Part shown: piece after piece, positions 11,601-21,715 of the stretch
How positions within the stretch are numbered: position 1 is the first letter of the stretch
Layout of the letters: every line of letters starts with the position of its first letter
DNA from: Drosophila pseudoobscura
Lineage: Eukaryota; Arthropoda; Insecta; Diptera; Drosophilidae
DNA: 64,000 nt
Assembly: GCF_009870125.1 (NCBI RefSeq)
Contig: NC_046679.1
Coordinates: 30,442,001-30,506,000 of the forward strand
Reading direction: 5' to 3'
Notes under the pieces: generated by a model
The model's input: only the letters and a program-made list of their open reading frames with translations
Told to the model about the DNA's origin: nothing
The model's database searches: none
Position numbers and translations under genes: made by a program

Positions 11601-14600
11601 GTAGCAGAGCAAAAGGTGTAAGCCGAACGCCAGGTGAAGAAGCAGCAGTGCGCGCATGCAGCCATATTGAAAGATCAGAGAAGGTGAGAGGGGTGGGGAG
11701 GCACAAAAAAAGAGAGGGAGAGAACGGGCTTACAGGCCCCAAAGGCTATAACAGTTTAGCAGGCAGGCAGGCAGCAGACAGACAGAGAGAGAGAGCGAGA
11801 GCACCGTTTGTCAGCTGGTGGTGGAGCAGCCCCAAGGTACATCCAACGAGAAGGTAAGTCAAAACCGGCTTCCAACATGTGCTTGAGCAAAAGAGCCTCA
11901 CCTTTTCATTGGAATATAGCTTGAGCTAAAAAGCCTAAAGAGCAGAGGCGCAAAAAAAAAGAGCAAAACGTGACTTAAAAGTGAATTGGAAATGTGTGCG
12001 TGTGTGTGTGTATGAGTGCTGCTGCAGCTGGCAGCTGCTCCAAAGAGTGAGAGAGCGGGACGGAGAGAGAGAGATCGTAAGAGCGCAACAAAAACTTGTT
12101 TTCAACGGCGCTTTGAAGAAGAGCATAAAAATATGCGCGTGCAAAAAACGAAGAGCAGAAGCAGAAGAAGGAGATGCAAAAAAAAAGAATTAATAGACGC
12201 GATGCTGCGTCTGAATTAATAAGAGAAAGAGGGAAAGGGATGGAGAGAGACGGAGACAGAGATAAGAGGAAGGCGCACAAGAAAATGTTAGAAAAACCAT
12301 TGAGCGGAAGGAAGACAGGTGCCCGCGCGGGGAGGCAAACAAGTGGAGGGCGGGGGGAGCGAAAAACAGAGGCAAACTCTCATAAAAATAAGCAACAAAG
12401 AGAAGAGAAATATACGTAGAGTGGAAAAACAAAGGCTGGGCCGTCGTTTGTCAAAATATTTAAACAAAACACACCAAAAAAAAACCAAATCAATTTGCAT
12501 AACACCAATACATAAACAAACACTCGCACACACATACGTTTACACGTGGGAAGATATTCGGACGGGGCGGGGGAGGGGCTAAAAATGCAACCACAATAGT
12601 TTTTTGTCCCACATTTTGGACACCCATCGAGACAGTGGAGGGGATGTGGGGTAACAATGTCTCTCCCACATGCCACATGTAAAAACAGTTAACGCCAGAT
12701 ACCGCTAAATATCCCTAAACGGTTTGTGGTTAATATTTTGCTCAAGGGGTACTTGTTGTGGGAGATTGTGATGAAAAATATTCCTGTGTTAAATTCTTGT
12801 CTAATAAAATAATCTTTTAGCAATCTTTCGAAACTTTTTCTTCCTCCCAAAGTCAGTTCAAAGTGAATTTTTAGAATAAAAATTGCTTACACAATTTTCG
12901 TAAACCCCTCCGTGCCCTCGAAAAAACACTTGTCATATCCGTAGGTTCGTTCTTTTGCCGTTGTGTTTATTTGCCTTTGCCTTCAACTCTGAACTTTATT
13001 ACGCTTGAAGACCCTTTGGGGGCAGGCACCACACAACACACAGCTCACGAGACTCCGACTCGGACTCCCTCCCGGACTTATATGTAGGTGCTTGAAGAAC
13101 TGGAAATGTTAGACAGACACTTGTTAAAAGTGTTGGAAAATAGTGCGTTGCATTGTTTACATTTTGCTTGACTCAGTTTGCTCTTTTTCTACCTATTCTA
13201 TGGTACTCCTCCTCTTCCCATTCTGCAGGCGATCACTCAGGGGTGACGGGACTAGTTAGAGGCCTTTTCTTTGGCACTTTTTATACAATAAAAGATACAC
13301 TTCCAAAGGCAGGGAGGGTTAACCCACAGCAAGAGGCAACCTGAAAGTAAGGATCCCCTTAAGGATCAAAAACCTTATAGCTCCTACATTTCTCAAGATA
13401 TTACAAGCAAACTTGATAGCTAGCTCTCCCAAACATATCAACGTATATCTGCCAAGTTTCATTAAGAAACAATCCTTCTTCCAGAGTATAACTATCTTCG
13501 ACTATTATTCTATCTTGTATTTTCTCGTTTCTTTTGCCATTTTCTATGTTGTTGCTTCCACGTCAACTCCGTTGACTGACTGACTGACAGGTGGACTCTT
13601 GTACGGAGAGGTACGGGAGAGGGTTTTCCGCCAAGACAAAGGGAGACATTAAAAAATTGTATGGAAAGCACGCATTTTTATGATGATTTTTCCCCCGCTT
13701 CTACATGGCTTTTCTTCATCTTCCATCTACAGGTGTTGTGTGGGGCTGCCCTTTGCCGTTGTTTATTAATCATTTAAATTCATCATCATAATCAACCGTT
13801 AACAACGGTCCCTGGGAATAGCAAAAACAGTTATAAGCGCAAGTGAATCAGCAGCGGCAGAGGCAGCGCCGTATCGTGTGCGTGCAACAGAATGTGGCAT
13901 GGTGGGGGCGGCGTTTGGGACTTCCTCCTACTCCACATCTAAATTGCAATTAATTATGTTATAAAGAGGGGCAGAGAGACGACGGCGATCCACTCATTCT
14001 TCTGGACACATGCCCCAATGTTAATACGAAAATTGCACTAAAAACAAGAAACAGACACGAGATACGATCCCTGCCACTGCCTCTGCTGCTGCACTGGTCC
14101 GTACGGTCGTACGGTTATTTGATAGTTAAATTGAAATTTAAACGCAGCTTGGGAGCAAAATTACGAGTACTGGTGGAAATTGTGAGAACATATAGAATGC
14201 GACTAAAAGCCCAAAGAAAATTGAATTAAATTGCATTGCTAATGGGAGATAATTACGAGGGGATATTAAATTTAAACAGATCTAAACTACGTTTTAAATG
14301 GGGGAATTAGACGAAAAGAAGGGACAGTTCTTTTTATTGTTTTCCGAATTAAATGTAATGGGAAATTAGTTGCATTTACCAACGATAAACGAGGCACTAA
14401 CGAGCAAATAATTCACTGGGGGATCTTCTTCCCTCAGCTCATTTCTCACACAAGTTCTTCTCTAATTTGGTAGATCACTTCGCTACATTTTTCTTCGAGT
14501 GTAAGCACCTTCAACAGCTGCAACACTAAAAAGCACAGTGCAAAAAATAAAGCAACAAACACTTTCAGCTGCTCGAAAATCTCGAGAGACCGCAGGAGGT

Positions 14601-15627
14601 TTCCTTTTTCCAGACACTTTTTCGGAACATCGTTAAAATTAGCAAGCGCAAAAGAGTGAGAACGAGAGAGCATGCAATGTGCCAAAGCAGCGGCGGACAG
14701 ACAGAGACGAAAGACATGGGCACGCATGGGCTGCTGGCTGTCGCAGCCGATGAGAAGAGGAGAGCGCGGGGGAGATCCAAGATGCTGGCGTGAAAGATCA
14801 ATGAAAGAAAGAAAGGAACGGAAAGATGTGGAGTGGAGAGGAGAGCAAGTGAGTGGCGCATGCATGTGTCGCCGTTGACCTACGCAAAGAAGAGAGTGTA
14901 AAGCGCATGTAAAAAAGCGCAGCAGCCAAAGAGGGGGAAAGAGGCGGAGCAGAAGAGTATATCCAGAACGGCAGATGTTGCCAGATCCATCCACATGTAT
15001 GACTTTTTTTTTGCATTTGTAATTTTTTTATAGTTTTTGGTTTTTTTTTTGCCTTTGCGGCATGCGCCGTTGGTGGTACATTTTTATATGTTGGAAATAA
15101 TGTTTTCGGGGCCTTGGACCTGTTTGAAAACTAGTTTTTAGCTAAATCGGTGAAAAAGGGTGCCCTGTGCCAGCCGAAAGTCACCCCTAAACAGCTGTTG
15201 ATATCAGATTACCAGAAAAGGGAATCTAAGGGAAGTTTTCGATTCCCGTAGGAGTTCGAAAAGTGATCATAGAATTCATTAAAACACCCACAGAACAGAA
15301 TGTAGAGTTGGAACTTATTCCAGGGCTAAAGTGGATCTAAATCCACCCACAATCCACATGTGAAACGAACAGCCTGGCAGCGCTAGCCGCTCTGTCTGTT
15401 TGTCTCTTCCACCCATTTCTGCCCTCACACTAATACACTCAAGGAAAAGCGCGCGCCGCGCAGCTGCCGAAAAATTGTCTGCAACGGTTTATGGTCACGC
15501 ATGTGTAGACAGTGGCAAAAAAAAGGGGGAAAAGGGACCACTTATGAATATTTTTTAGAGTAAAACTCACCTGCACAATGACTGTGAAGCAAATGAATGC
15601 TGTTAATAAACATTTAATCCAATGCAT
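1004..15627 (-). CDS. Dl: Delta, Notch ligand (5' part of the gene; exons 1-4)
   Basis: Delta is the single-pass membrane ligand that activates Notch on neighbouring cells in lateral inhibition and boundary formation. The coding exons on the minus strand are 15627-15571, 9077-8766, 4969-4903 and 1252-1004. Joined, they give 228 residues plus one base: signal peptide (about 1-22), MNNL/C2-like domain (about 23-165) and DSL domain (184-226). The DSL has six cysteines at 184, 193, 197, 209, 217 and 226. The match to D. melanogaster Delta is near-identical over most of its length, as recalled without an alignment. The window ends inside the next intron, so the EGF repeats, transmembrane helix and intracellular tail are not present here. 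Splice sites are canonical and phases agree (0, 0, 1, 1). No frameshift or stop interrupts the reading frame, so this looks like an intact gene cut by the window edge. Confidence 0.97.
1317..1393. repeat. Compound microsatellite (AGAT)n (AG)n
   Basis: About eight AGAT units run straight into about 22 AG units, 60 bases inside intron 3 from the exon 4 acceptor. It lies on the acceptor side, so the transcript carries a long CU/UAUC tract upstream of the splice site. Confidence 0.95.
1771..1799. repeat. (TA)n microsatellite
   Basis: TA dinucleotides run for 19 bases, are interrupted by one G, and then continue to 1797, inside Delta intron 3. Confidence 0.9.
3420..3469. repeat. Imperfect ACGGAC/CTACGG minisatellite
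   Basis: About seven 7-base units of the type ACGGACT, ACGGACC or ACGGACG follow each other in Delta intron 3. Confidence 0.85.
4903..4969 (-). CDS. Dl: Delta coding exon 3: end of MNNL domain
   Basis: This short exon of 67 bases encodes GTFSLIVEAWHDTNNS followed by ANTRVN and one extra base (Delta 124-145 plus phase 1). The acceptor is TTACAG ending at 4970 and the donor is GTGAGT at 4902-4897. The first 16 residues are identical to my memory of the D. melanogaster protein. The following ANTRVN part differs at a few positions, as expected in a surface loop. Confidence 0.94.
5566..5613. repeat. (GGCT)12 microsatellite
   Basis: Twelve uninterrupted GGCT units lie in Delta intron 2. The overlapping open frames translate as Gly-Trp-Leu-Ala or Gln-Pro-Ala-Ser repeats and are artefacts of this tract. 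Confidence 0.95.
6376..6402. repeat. (CAG)9 microsatellite
   Basis: Nine perfect CAG triplets lie in Delta intron 2. Confidence 0.95.
6624..6710. repeat. GACAGACG / GACA microsatellites
   Basis: A GACAGACGGACG run at 6624-6651 and a (GACA)n run at 6686-6710 are separated by about 35 unique bases, in Delta intron 2. Confidence 0.9.
7759..7800. repeat. (GCATG)n minisatellite with drifting units
   Basis: Five-base units change along the tract from CATGG to CTTGGTATGG, showing a pentamer array that is growing and diverging. Confidence 0.85.
8048..8217. repeat. Diverged direct duplication (two copies)
   Basis: Copy A (8048-8102) and copy B (8147-8217) share GTGCCTTTCACTT, a GGGGAA core, AAAATCACCAAA and a CTTTAACTCCC-like end in the same order. 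Copy B has an extra 15-base stretch after AAAATCA. The 45 bases between them are unique. I do not recognise the unit as a known transposon. Confidence 0.7.
8690..8716. repeat. (GAGCGG)n microsatellite
   Basis: GAGCGG hexamers lie 50 bases inside intron 2 from the exon 2 donor. Confidence 0.9.
8766..9077 (-). CDS. Dl: Delta coding exon 2: MNNL domain
   Basis: The exon encodes 104 residues (Delta 20-123), from VHSSGNFELRLKYF to PIQFPFQFSWP. It carries the last residues of the signal peptide and most of the MNNL domain, the N-terminal C2-like module of Notch ligands. The conserved cysteines in RCCSGE, GKCLGTCK, RVCLKHY and SQCTYGD are all present. The acceptor is CAG at 9080-9078 and the donor is GTAAG at 8765-8761; both ends fall between codons. 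Confidence 0.97.
11140..12430. other. Purine-biased block with GAGAG clusters (candidate GAF-bound element)
   Basis: The plus strand is dominated by A and G for about 1.3 kb, with many GAGAG pentamers (for example 11361-11368, 11531-11560, 11787-11800, 12063-12074), which are the core of GAGA-factor sites. A GCCAT (Pleiohomeotic core) lies at 11661-11665 and two CGTGGGAA sites lie inside or just beside the block. A regulatory role, perhaps a Polycomb/Trithorax element or intronic enhancer, is inference only. Confidence 0.4.
11442..11449 (-). promoter_or_regulatory. Su(H)-type binding site, CGTGGGAA
   Basis: TTCCCACG on the plus strand is the reverse of the high-affinity Su(H) sequence. Delta is known to be regulated within the Notch feedback loop, but a single 8-base match is weak evidence. 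Confidence 0.35.
12545..12552 (+). promoter_or_regulatory. Su(H)-type binding site, CGTGGGAA
   Basis: This is an exact match to the high-affinity Su(H) octamer in Delta intron 1, about 1.1 kb from the site at 11442. It sits inside the sequence ACACGTGGGAAG, which also contains the E-box CACGTG. Confidence 0.35.
15571..15627 (-). CDS. Dl: Delta coding exon 1: start codon and signal peptide
   Basis: The exon encodes 19 residues, MHWIKCLLTAFICFTVIVQ, which form most of the hydrophobic signal peptide and match D. melanogaster Delta as I remember it. The start ATG is preceded by AAC, a good fly translation context. The exon ends exactly at a codon boundary and is followed by a consensus GTGAGT donor at 15570-15565. 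Reading further in frame into the intron soon loses all similarity to Delta, which supports this splice. Confidence 0.95.
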
Positions 15628-16640
15628 GTTTATTGCTGCCTTTGCTGCTCCTTTGCGGGATTTAGGTGTTGTGTGTAGGGTGTGTGTGTGTGAGTGTGAT
15701 AATCCTCGTGTGTGTTGTGTGTGTGTGGTGTGGTGTGTGAGAGAAGAGAGCCGATCGCGTGATTGTTTAATTGTTGTTTTATTTGAAAATTTACAGCTAC
15801 TTTTCAGCTGCAGCTTTTCTCTCTCGCGGATTTCTTTTAATCTTCTTCTACTACTTCTTCTGCTCTTTCTCGCTTTATTTTGTTGCTATTTAGTGCGGCA
15901 CATGGTTTCGCATTTGTTGTTGTTGTTATTCTCCTCCTCACACGTGCACGCGCCACATATTTCGATTTATTTCTGCATTTATTTTAGTTTGCGGTTTATT
16001 TTAAGTAAAACTCTTTTTGTGTTCTCTTTGTATATTTTTGCGAGAACTAACGGTTTATGGCACCAAAAAAACGCCGCCAAGGGCTGCTATTTTTCCTCTG
16101 CCTCTCTTTTTTGTATTTTATTATTATTCCTTTTTGTTGTTGTAAAACACATGCAAATATTTGGAATATTTTCTATTAAAAGATCATTTAAAAATGCACT
16201 GCTCTTGCGGGGAGTTTCATGGGATTTATTCCAATTTTCCCCAAACAAATGTGGATATTTTGTTGTTAAACTAACACTGGATTTCGACGCGTTTCCCTGT
16301 CGGTTTTCGGTACGAATTCTAATATTTCTTTTAGCCGCGCGCAAGAACCGACGAAAATACGTTACTACGTTATCAACTTTTGAACTCAGTTTCTTTAATT
16401 TCTTGACGCGCGCAGCACAGAGACCCGCGCTGGTCGAATGTTGAAAACCGTTTAAATTTAATGTTTAATTTCATTCATGTCCCGAGCAGGCAGACATGCT
16501 GAGACATACTCGCCAAAGAGCGAGAGAGCGTGTTTTGAGAAAAATACAAATGAGAGAAGGGGAGAGAGAAAAAAGAGAGAAGGAGAGAGAGAGCGTGTTT
16601 TGAGGGAGAGAAAAAAGAGAGGAGAAGAGAGAGCGAAACT
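15628..16640 (-). promoter_or_regulatory. Delta 5' leader and candidate core promoter
   Basis: Upstream of the Delta ATG there is no intact coding frame on the minus strand. The leader contains GT-rich simple sequence (15,667-15,735) and several upstream ATGs. A TCAGTT initiator match lies at 16642-16637 on the minus strand, with A+1 at 16640, just at the upstream edge of a GA-rich tract. No TATA box is seen at the right distance. This would give an unspliced leader of about 1 kb. The start site is a guess; the long 288-residue frame on the opposite strand (15,578-16,444) is not considered real. Confidence 0.35.
16505..16640. repeat. GA-rich tract with internal duplication at the Delta promoter
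   Basis: The tract is almost pure purine and contains many GAGAG cores. The sequence GAGAGAGCGTGTTTTGAG occurs twice, starting at about 16522 and 16587. GA tracts at fly promoters are typical binding places of GAGA factor and go with paused polymerase. Confidence 0.6.
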
Positions 16641-19600
16641 GAAGTTTGGTCATAAAACGTAGTGTGCACGGAACGAAATTTACGTGTGTCTGGAACGTTA
16701 TGAGATTGTTGCTGGTTGACAGTATTAATACCCTATTTCCTTAAATTAATATGAAGTTTCTTAGATTTACATGTCTTAGACATATGTATTTATGCATATT
16801 ATTAGTATCTCGATCCCAATACCTATTCTTGGTCTCTGTAAGAAGACCACAAATTATTGTTGAAATTGATTTAAAACAGGGACTGATTAGTTCTGTAATA
16901 TTTGGTGCCTGGGTTGACAAACATTTCCTTAATTCTATAATATCCTTTTTCCTAGGGTATGCAAAATGTTGCCGTTTGCTGGGCACATGAGTCTGGCCCA
17001 TACATGTTGCAACCGTAATGGAATGAGTGTCTTTGTTGTCAACCGGTTAAAGAGAACCTTACCCGAGAGAGAGAAAAAGAGAGCCCGATTTACCGATTTG
17101 AAGAGAGCATGTAGAGCCTATAACCGTTTCGAAAAAAGCAGTGGGGCCAACTATACGCGAGTGGTGCGCGCCAAAGAGAAATTGTTTGAATGTGAATCAA
17201 TGACAACGATTTAAATGTAATCGATTCGAATAACTTATGCACGGAAGTACGATTTGTATTGCATTTTTCTAAAAATAAAAACGTTTTTACGAAAAGATTC
17301 AAACAAATTTGTATGTTGCTGGACACTGTCGCTCATTTTTATGTTGCTAGAAAACTAAAGAGAGCGTTTTACGCCGTTTTGCGTTGAGAGAGAGCGAATA
17401 TGTTGCAAAGAGTATGCTGCGACGTCCAAATCAGCAGATGATGTTGCTGGAATGTTGCTTGGTAGGTTGCGAAGCCCACATTTTGGGAATATTGTTGCTT
17501 GGGAAACATTTGTAGGTTGTTAAACGAAATTATTATTTTAAAATATATTTTATAGATAACTTTGCAATAACTCTTTTGGTTTAAGGGACTCTGATATTTC
17601 GCGCTATTTCGGTTTTCTAACGAATACCACGAAGGGGTTTCATTGTCTATGCAAAACGGGGGTCTTGTTGTAGGGTAGGGGTTGTTCCGCATTCCATAGA
17701 TATGATTCCATAGGATCTTCGCTTAAGGGGATTTTCTGCATAATTTACATATGAAAAGGGTTCTCTTTTGCTTTTTATTGTGTTTTTTTTGGCGCTGAAA
17801 AATATTGGGGGATGGGATGGGTTTTGGTAGAGGACAGAGGAGTGAATGGTTTCTAGGATGTTCGTGGATAGGGGAAATGGTATAAGGAGGTTTCTATAGA
17901 TATGTATATTTATGATGGATACTGAAGGAATGTAGTAAAAGAATAGGTTTGTAGACGGATCCATGGTATAGATGATGAATTCATCGTTTATAAATGTAAT
18001 ATATCTGATATTTTATTAAAATATCCAATTATTACATCGCTTTTGAATGAGAAAACCACTATTTAAACCATGAAACATCTCAAGAAATTCAAGATAAAAG
18101 TTTAAAAGAACTAAGATTTGGATTCCTTATAGATGTGTATATAAGGGATTCAAAATCGATACTTAAAAGATTCTTTAGAAATGATTGAGTCTAAAAGCTT
18201 ACAGACCTCCGAAAGATGATTATATATGGAATAAAGTAGATTTTGGAGCCCTAATAGATTTGGAACTAATCAAAGAAACATTTTTTTTTAGAATAAATAA
18301 AGATATGTACATATATCCATGATAGATCTACTCGATCTACTATAGATTTAGGATATACTTTCATAGGAGTGTATAAGTAAATCCCTTACCAAAAAAATCC
18401 CAAGATTGATACGATCCACTTTGCTTGAACAAACATTGTAAATCATTTCCCCACAAACCGCTGCCCAATCCCCAGATCCATTGGAGCACCCAGGAACCGT
18501 GATAAATGGGTCGAAAAGATCGCCGTGCAGCAGATATCTCGTTTGCAGCGGAATAAAGTTGTTGAAATTTGTACAATCAAAATCGGTCTTCATTAATTTG
18601 CATTCTCCAGGGAGCTGCCTTCCTCCTGGAACCTACTTGCATCCCAAGGAGCCCTCCCTTTGGGCTGATATTTGCATATTCATGAGAACCAGGAGGATGG
18701 GTTGGTAAGAGCCCAAGATGAAACGAAAACCAATCAAATCAACACCCCACCCCCAGCCCATTCGCTGTAAAGATTTCTCCCCAAAGAAAAATATACAATG
18801 TTTAAACAAAAAAAACCCATATTTCGCACCATAAATTTGACAGTAAAATACGTACCGTACCGCTGCTCTCGGGAGAGTGAAAAGTTTTTAAATTAAACAC
18901 AAATTTATGATCAACAAAAAAAAAGAAAAACCTGCAGGCTCTGGGCCAAAGCCAAACGGCAGCCTCAGCCCCAGCCTTAGCCTCGCTCTGTATCTGCATC
19001 TCTCTCTCTCTCTTGAAGCCCCGCAGTTTGAGCCAAGTTAGCACCTGTAAACCGGTTAACAGACGGCGATACGGTCAGCCAGGTATCGGACCTCAGTGGA
19101 GCTTCCCAAAAAGAAACAAAAACAGATGTCCTGCTGCTCCAAATTGAAAGCGCAACATACATCATCCTTCCTTTGGGGACTTTGCCTGCCCAAGATCGAA
19201 GGGCGCCTTGCACCAGAAATTGGGGTCATGTACTCCCTGTTTTTGTTGCCTCTTCTCTGCCTTTTTGGCCCTGGTCCAGACGCGGTCTTTCTTTCACTTC
19301 TGCAGACTCTCTTCTTCGGGCTTGGGGTCTGCGCACTTTATGCATATTTTTTCTTCATTATTTGTTGGATTTTTTGTGGCAGTCTGGAAGTTGAAAAACT
19401 TGAAAATTAGTCGCGTGGCAAGTGACAGAGTCTGTGGAATCTCAGAGGAGGGGAGGGGGGCGATATGGCGGATCTGAAGGCGTGACATGCTCTTGATATC
19501 GAAACGGAAAGCAACTGAGAAGCGTGTGTCCATCCATTGGATCTGTTTAGCGACACGAGATGATGATGAGCTAAAGATGAGTGATGCAATGCTGAAACTG

Positions 19601-21715
19601 TTGCAACCTGTTGCGGCATGTGGCGCTATCAATCTAAAGGAGAAAGGGGAAAATATAGGATCTACTAATGAAACTTTAGGGAAATCTCGATGGAATCATC
19701 CCCTAAGAAATCATCAAATAACATGATTTCAATGATTTCCCCATCATTTTTCTAGTTCCGCATTCATTTTCCCTGCAGGTGCAGCCTCTAGAAATTTCCC
19801 AGGACGGGCATTTCCCAACAAAAACAGGATGCAAATGTAACAGAACCACGAAGGAACCAAAAACAAGGAATAGGAAACCTTAAAGTCCACACAAAAATTT
19901 GATTTCATGCAAAACACAAAAGCGAAGAAACGCCGAACCGAAGGACATGTGTGCTTCCCACACAGCATCCTCGGAATCCTTGGGGTAGCAGGTACATTCT
20001 CTCTGAAGGGAGAGAGGAGAGCGTCATCTATCCATAAATCGATCTTCCCAGGAGGCTCTCTGAGGGACAGACAGCTGTTTCTTGCTAGAGAGATTTCTTC
20101 CCTAGTTTTCTGGGAGATATTTACTGTAGCAGGTCCTTGGTGTCCTTAAGGTGTCGCCGACTCCACTTCCGTGTGAATATTTTGCAGCAACAGCAACAGC
20201 TGGGGATCCTTAATCCTTTTGGCCATTTGTTAGATCACAGAAATCCTCGACTCCTCCGCTTTAATTGGCAGCAGAGGGAGCTGCAGAAAACCGCAGCAGC
20301 AGTTGCTGTTCGTGGCTTTTGTTATTGAATTTTCGAGTATTTATCAGAAATCAGAAATCGTTCAACGCAACGATCCTGAGAACGGAAGTGCCCGGAGAAC
20401 GGAGAGAACCTTGTTTGCCAAAAATTAAAGAAGGGTCCTGCGAGGGTGGATCATCCATCAGGTGCATTGCATAATCTTTCTGCTTTTTTTTTGTCTGTGT
20501 GGGAAGATCTCTTCCTTTATTTTCTTTTTCGTGGATTTTGGGGGAGAGATGTCTTCCTTTTCCGAGGATTCTGGGGGATAGATTCTCTTCTTCTCTTCGT
20601 GGATTTTTGGTGGAGAGATCTGAAGATCGATCCTTAGGTAAAACGGAAGTTGTTTAGCGTGGGAAGTCCTTGTAAAAGGACTTATAAAGGGGTTGTCTTG
20701 ATTTCTAGTTGATTTTGCAGGTGCAGAATGGATGGATGGAGATGAAAGGGTGCTCTTCCGGTTTTGGTTCAGTTTCCGATTTCCATCAGTGGGTTTTTTG
20801 TGCTGAAAAATTCTCTCTATATATTAGCAAACTGATTACATTAGGAACACCTCTTTTCCTTCATTAAATTTGTACCAACAAAACTTTTTGCAGCTTGAAT
20901 TCTGCGAAAAGCGAAGCTTCTCGGGTCCTGTCCTGCATTCAAACGATTCCTGGAATTTCAGCCGCATGTCCTTGCCCCAAAACATCCTGTTATTGAGTCT
21001 CCGAACAACTCGTTTCATTCATTCCTGTTCATTCATTAATTCATTCATTCTGCAGGGTCCAGGGTCCAGTGTCCAGTGTCCAGTGGAGAGGAGATCATCG
21101 AATGCGTAAACGTTTCGCGTAAACAAAAACCGGAAATGAGAAGAGAAGATCTCGAGAGAGAGAGAGAGAGAGACTTTTGGCGAAATTCGTGGGAATTTCA
21201 TGGGCCACTTCCTTCCGTAGTGCAGAGATCCTTGAGATCCTATGAAACGCGAATCAAATTACGCGTGGAATCGCGTCTTTGGGTTTTAGGAGTTTTCTCT
21301 GTGTGATTCGATTCTCTCTCTGCTTCAACCAGCCATCCATTACCCACATGCTGCTGCCGATGCTCCTGTTCGCTGTTTTTGCACCTTGAGCCTTGGCTAC
21401 TTCCGGTTTTCGGGCTGCGCGAAGGACAACAGCAAACGGCATCGCATCGCAGCAGGTAGTTCCTCCGCTTCTCCTTCGCCGCCGCCGCTGCTGGACACTT
21501 CCTGCAGGACCACTCAGAGAACTGCAGGACGGCGATACTGCGGGACTGCGGGACTCTGTCATGCAAATAAGGATGTCGCCTGGGCAGGACATGCGTTTGC
21601 ACAAACAGCATCAAGTGCCACCAGCGAGCGACCGGATGTTTGCTGGAAATCGATCGATTGGGTCCTAGAGGTCCAGACTTGTCCTTTGGGCCGGTAAATA
21701 AAGGAATTGTGTTAC
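16641..21715. other. Intergenic DNA upstream of Delta, proximal part
   Basis: No gene is supported. Bases 16,680-18,380 are AT-rich and stop-rich. From 18,380 the GC content rises, with a purine/pyrimidine mosaic. Four Su(H)-type octamers lie at 19955-19962 (TTCCCACA), 20498-20505 (TGTGGGAA), 20658-20665 (CGTGGGAA) and 21188-21195 (CGTGGGAA). A TTCATTCA run and a GGTCCAGTGTCCA run are at 21,010-21,085. The short frames on both strands lack protein character. Confidence 0.8.
20498..21195 (+). promoter_or_regulatory. Cluster of three Su(H)-type sites 4-4.6 kb upstream of Delta
   Basis: TGTGGGAA at 20498, CGTGGGAA at 20658 and CGTGGGAA at 21188 are all on the plus strand within 700 bases. A fourth, reversed site is 540 bases further left, at 19955. 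All fit the consensus YRTGDGAD. An enhancer that reads Notch signalling is a reasonable inference but not shown. Confidence 0.35.

Larger units (their letters stand above)
9078..15570 (-). other. Delta intron 1
   Basis: This 6.5-kb first intron separates the signal-peptide exon from the MNNL exon. It contains more GGGAAATTT-type elements (9693-10160), a GCTCT run at 10340-10365, a GCAG run at 11207-11226 and a strongly purine-biased block at about 11,140-12,430. Canonical Su(H) sites lie at 11442-11449 and 12545-12552. Further purine-rich DNA lies at 14,670-14,950. The Leu/Phe/Cys/Ser-rich frames on the minus strand (11,083-12,533 and 14,446-15,016) are readings of the pyrimidine strand and are not genes. 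Confidence 0.85.

Noticed and set aside
11083..12533. Several Leu/Phe/Ser/Cys-rich frames on the minus strand in Delta intron 1
   Set aside because: They are readings of the pyrimidine strand of the purine-biased block, present in all three frames at once.
15578..16444. 288-residue open frame on the plus strand opposite the Delta start
   Set aside because: It overlaps the Delta signal-peptide exon and leader antisense. Its product is rich in Leu, Phe, Cys and Val from GT- and TTC-rich simple sequence, and no domain is visible.
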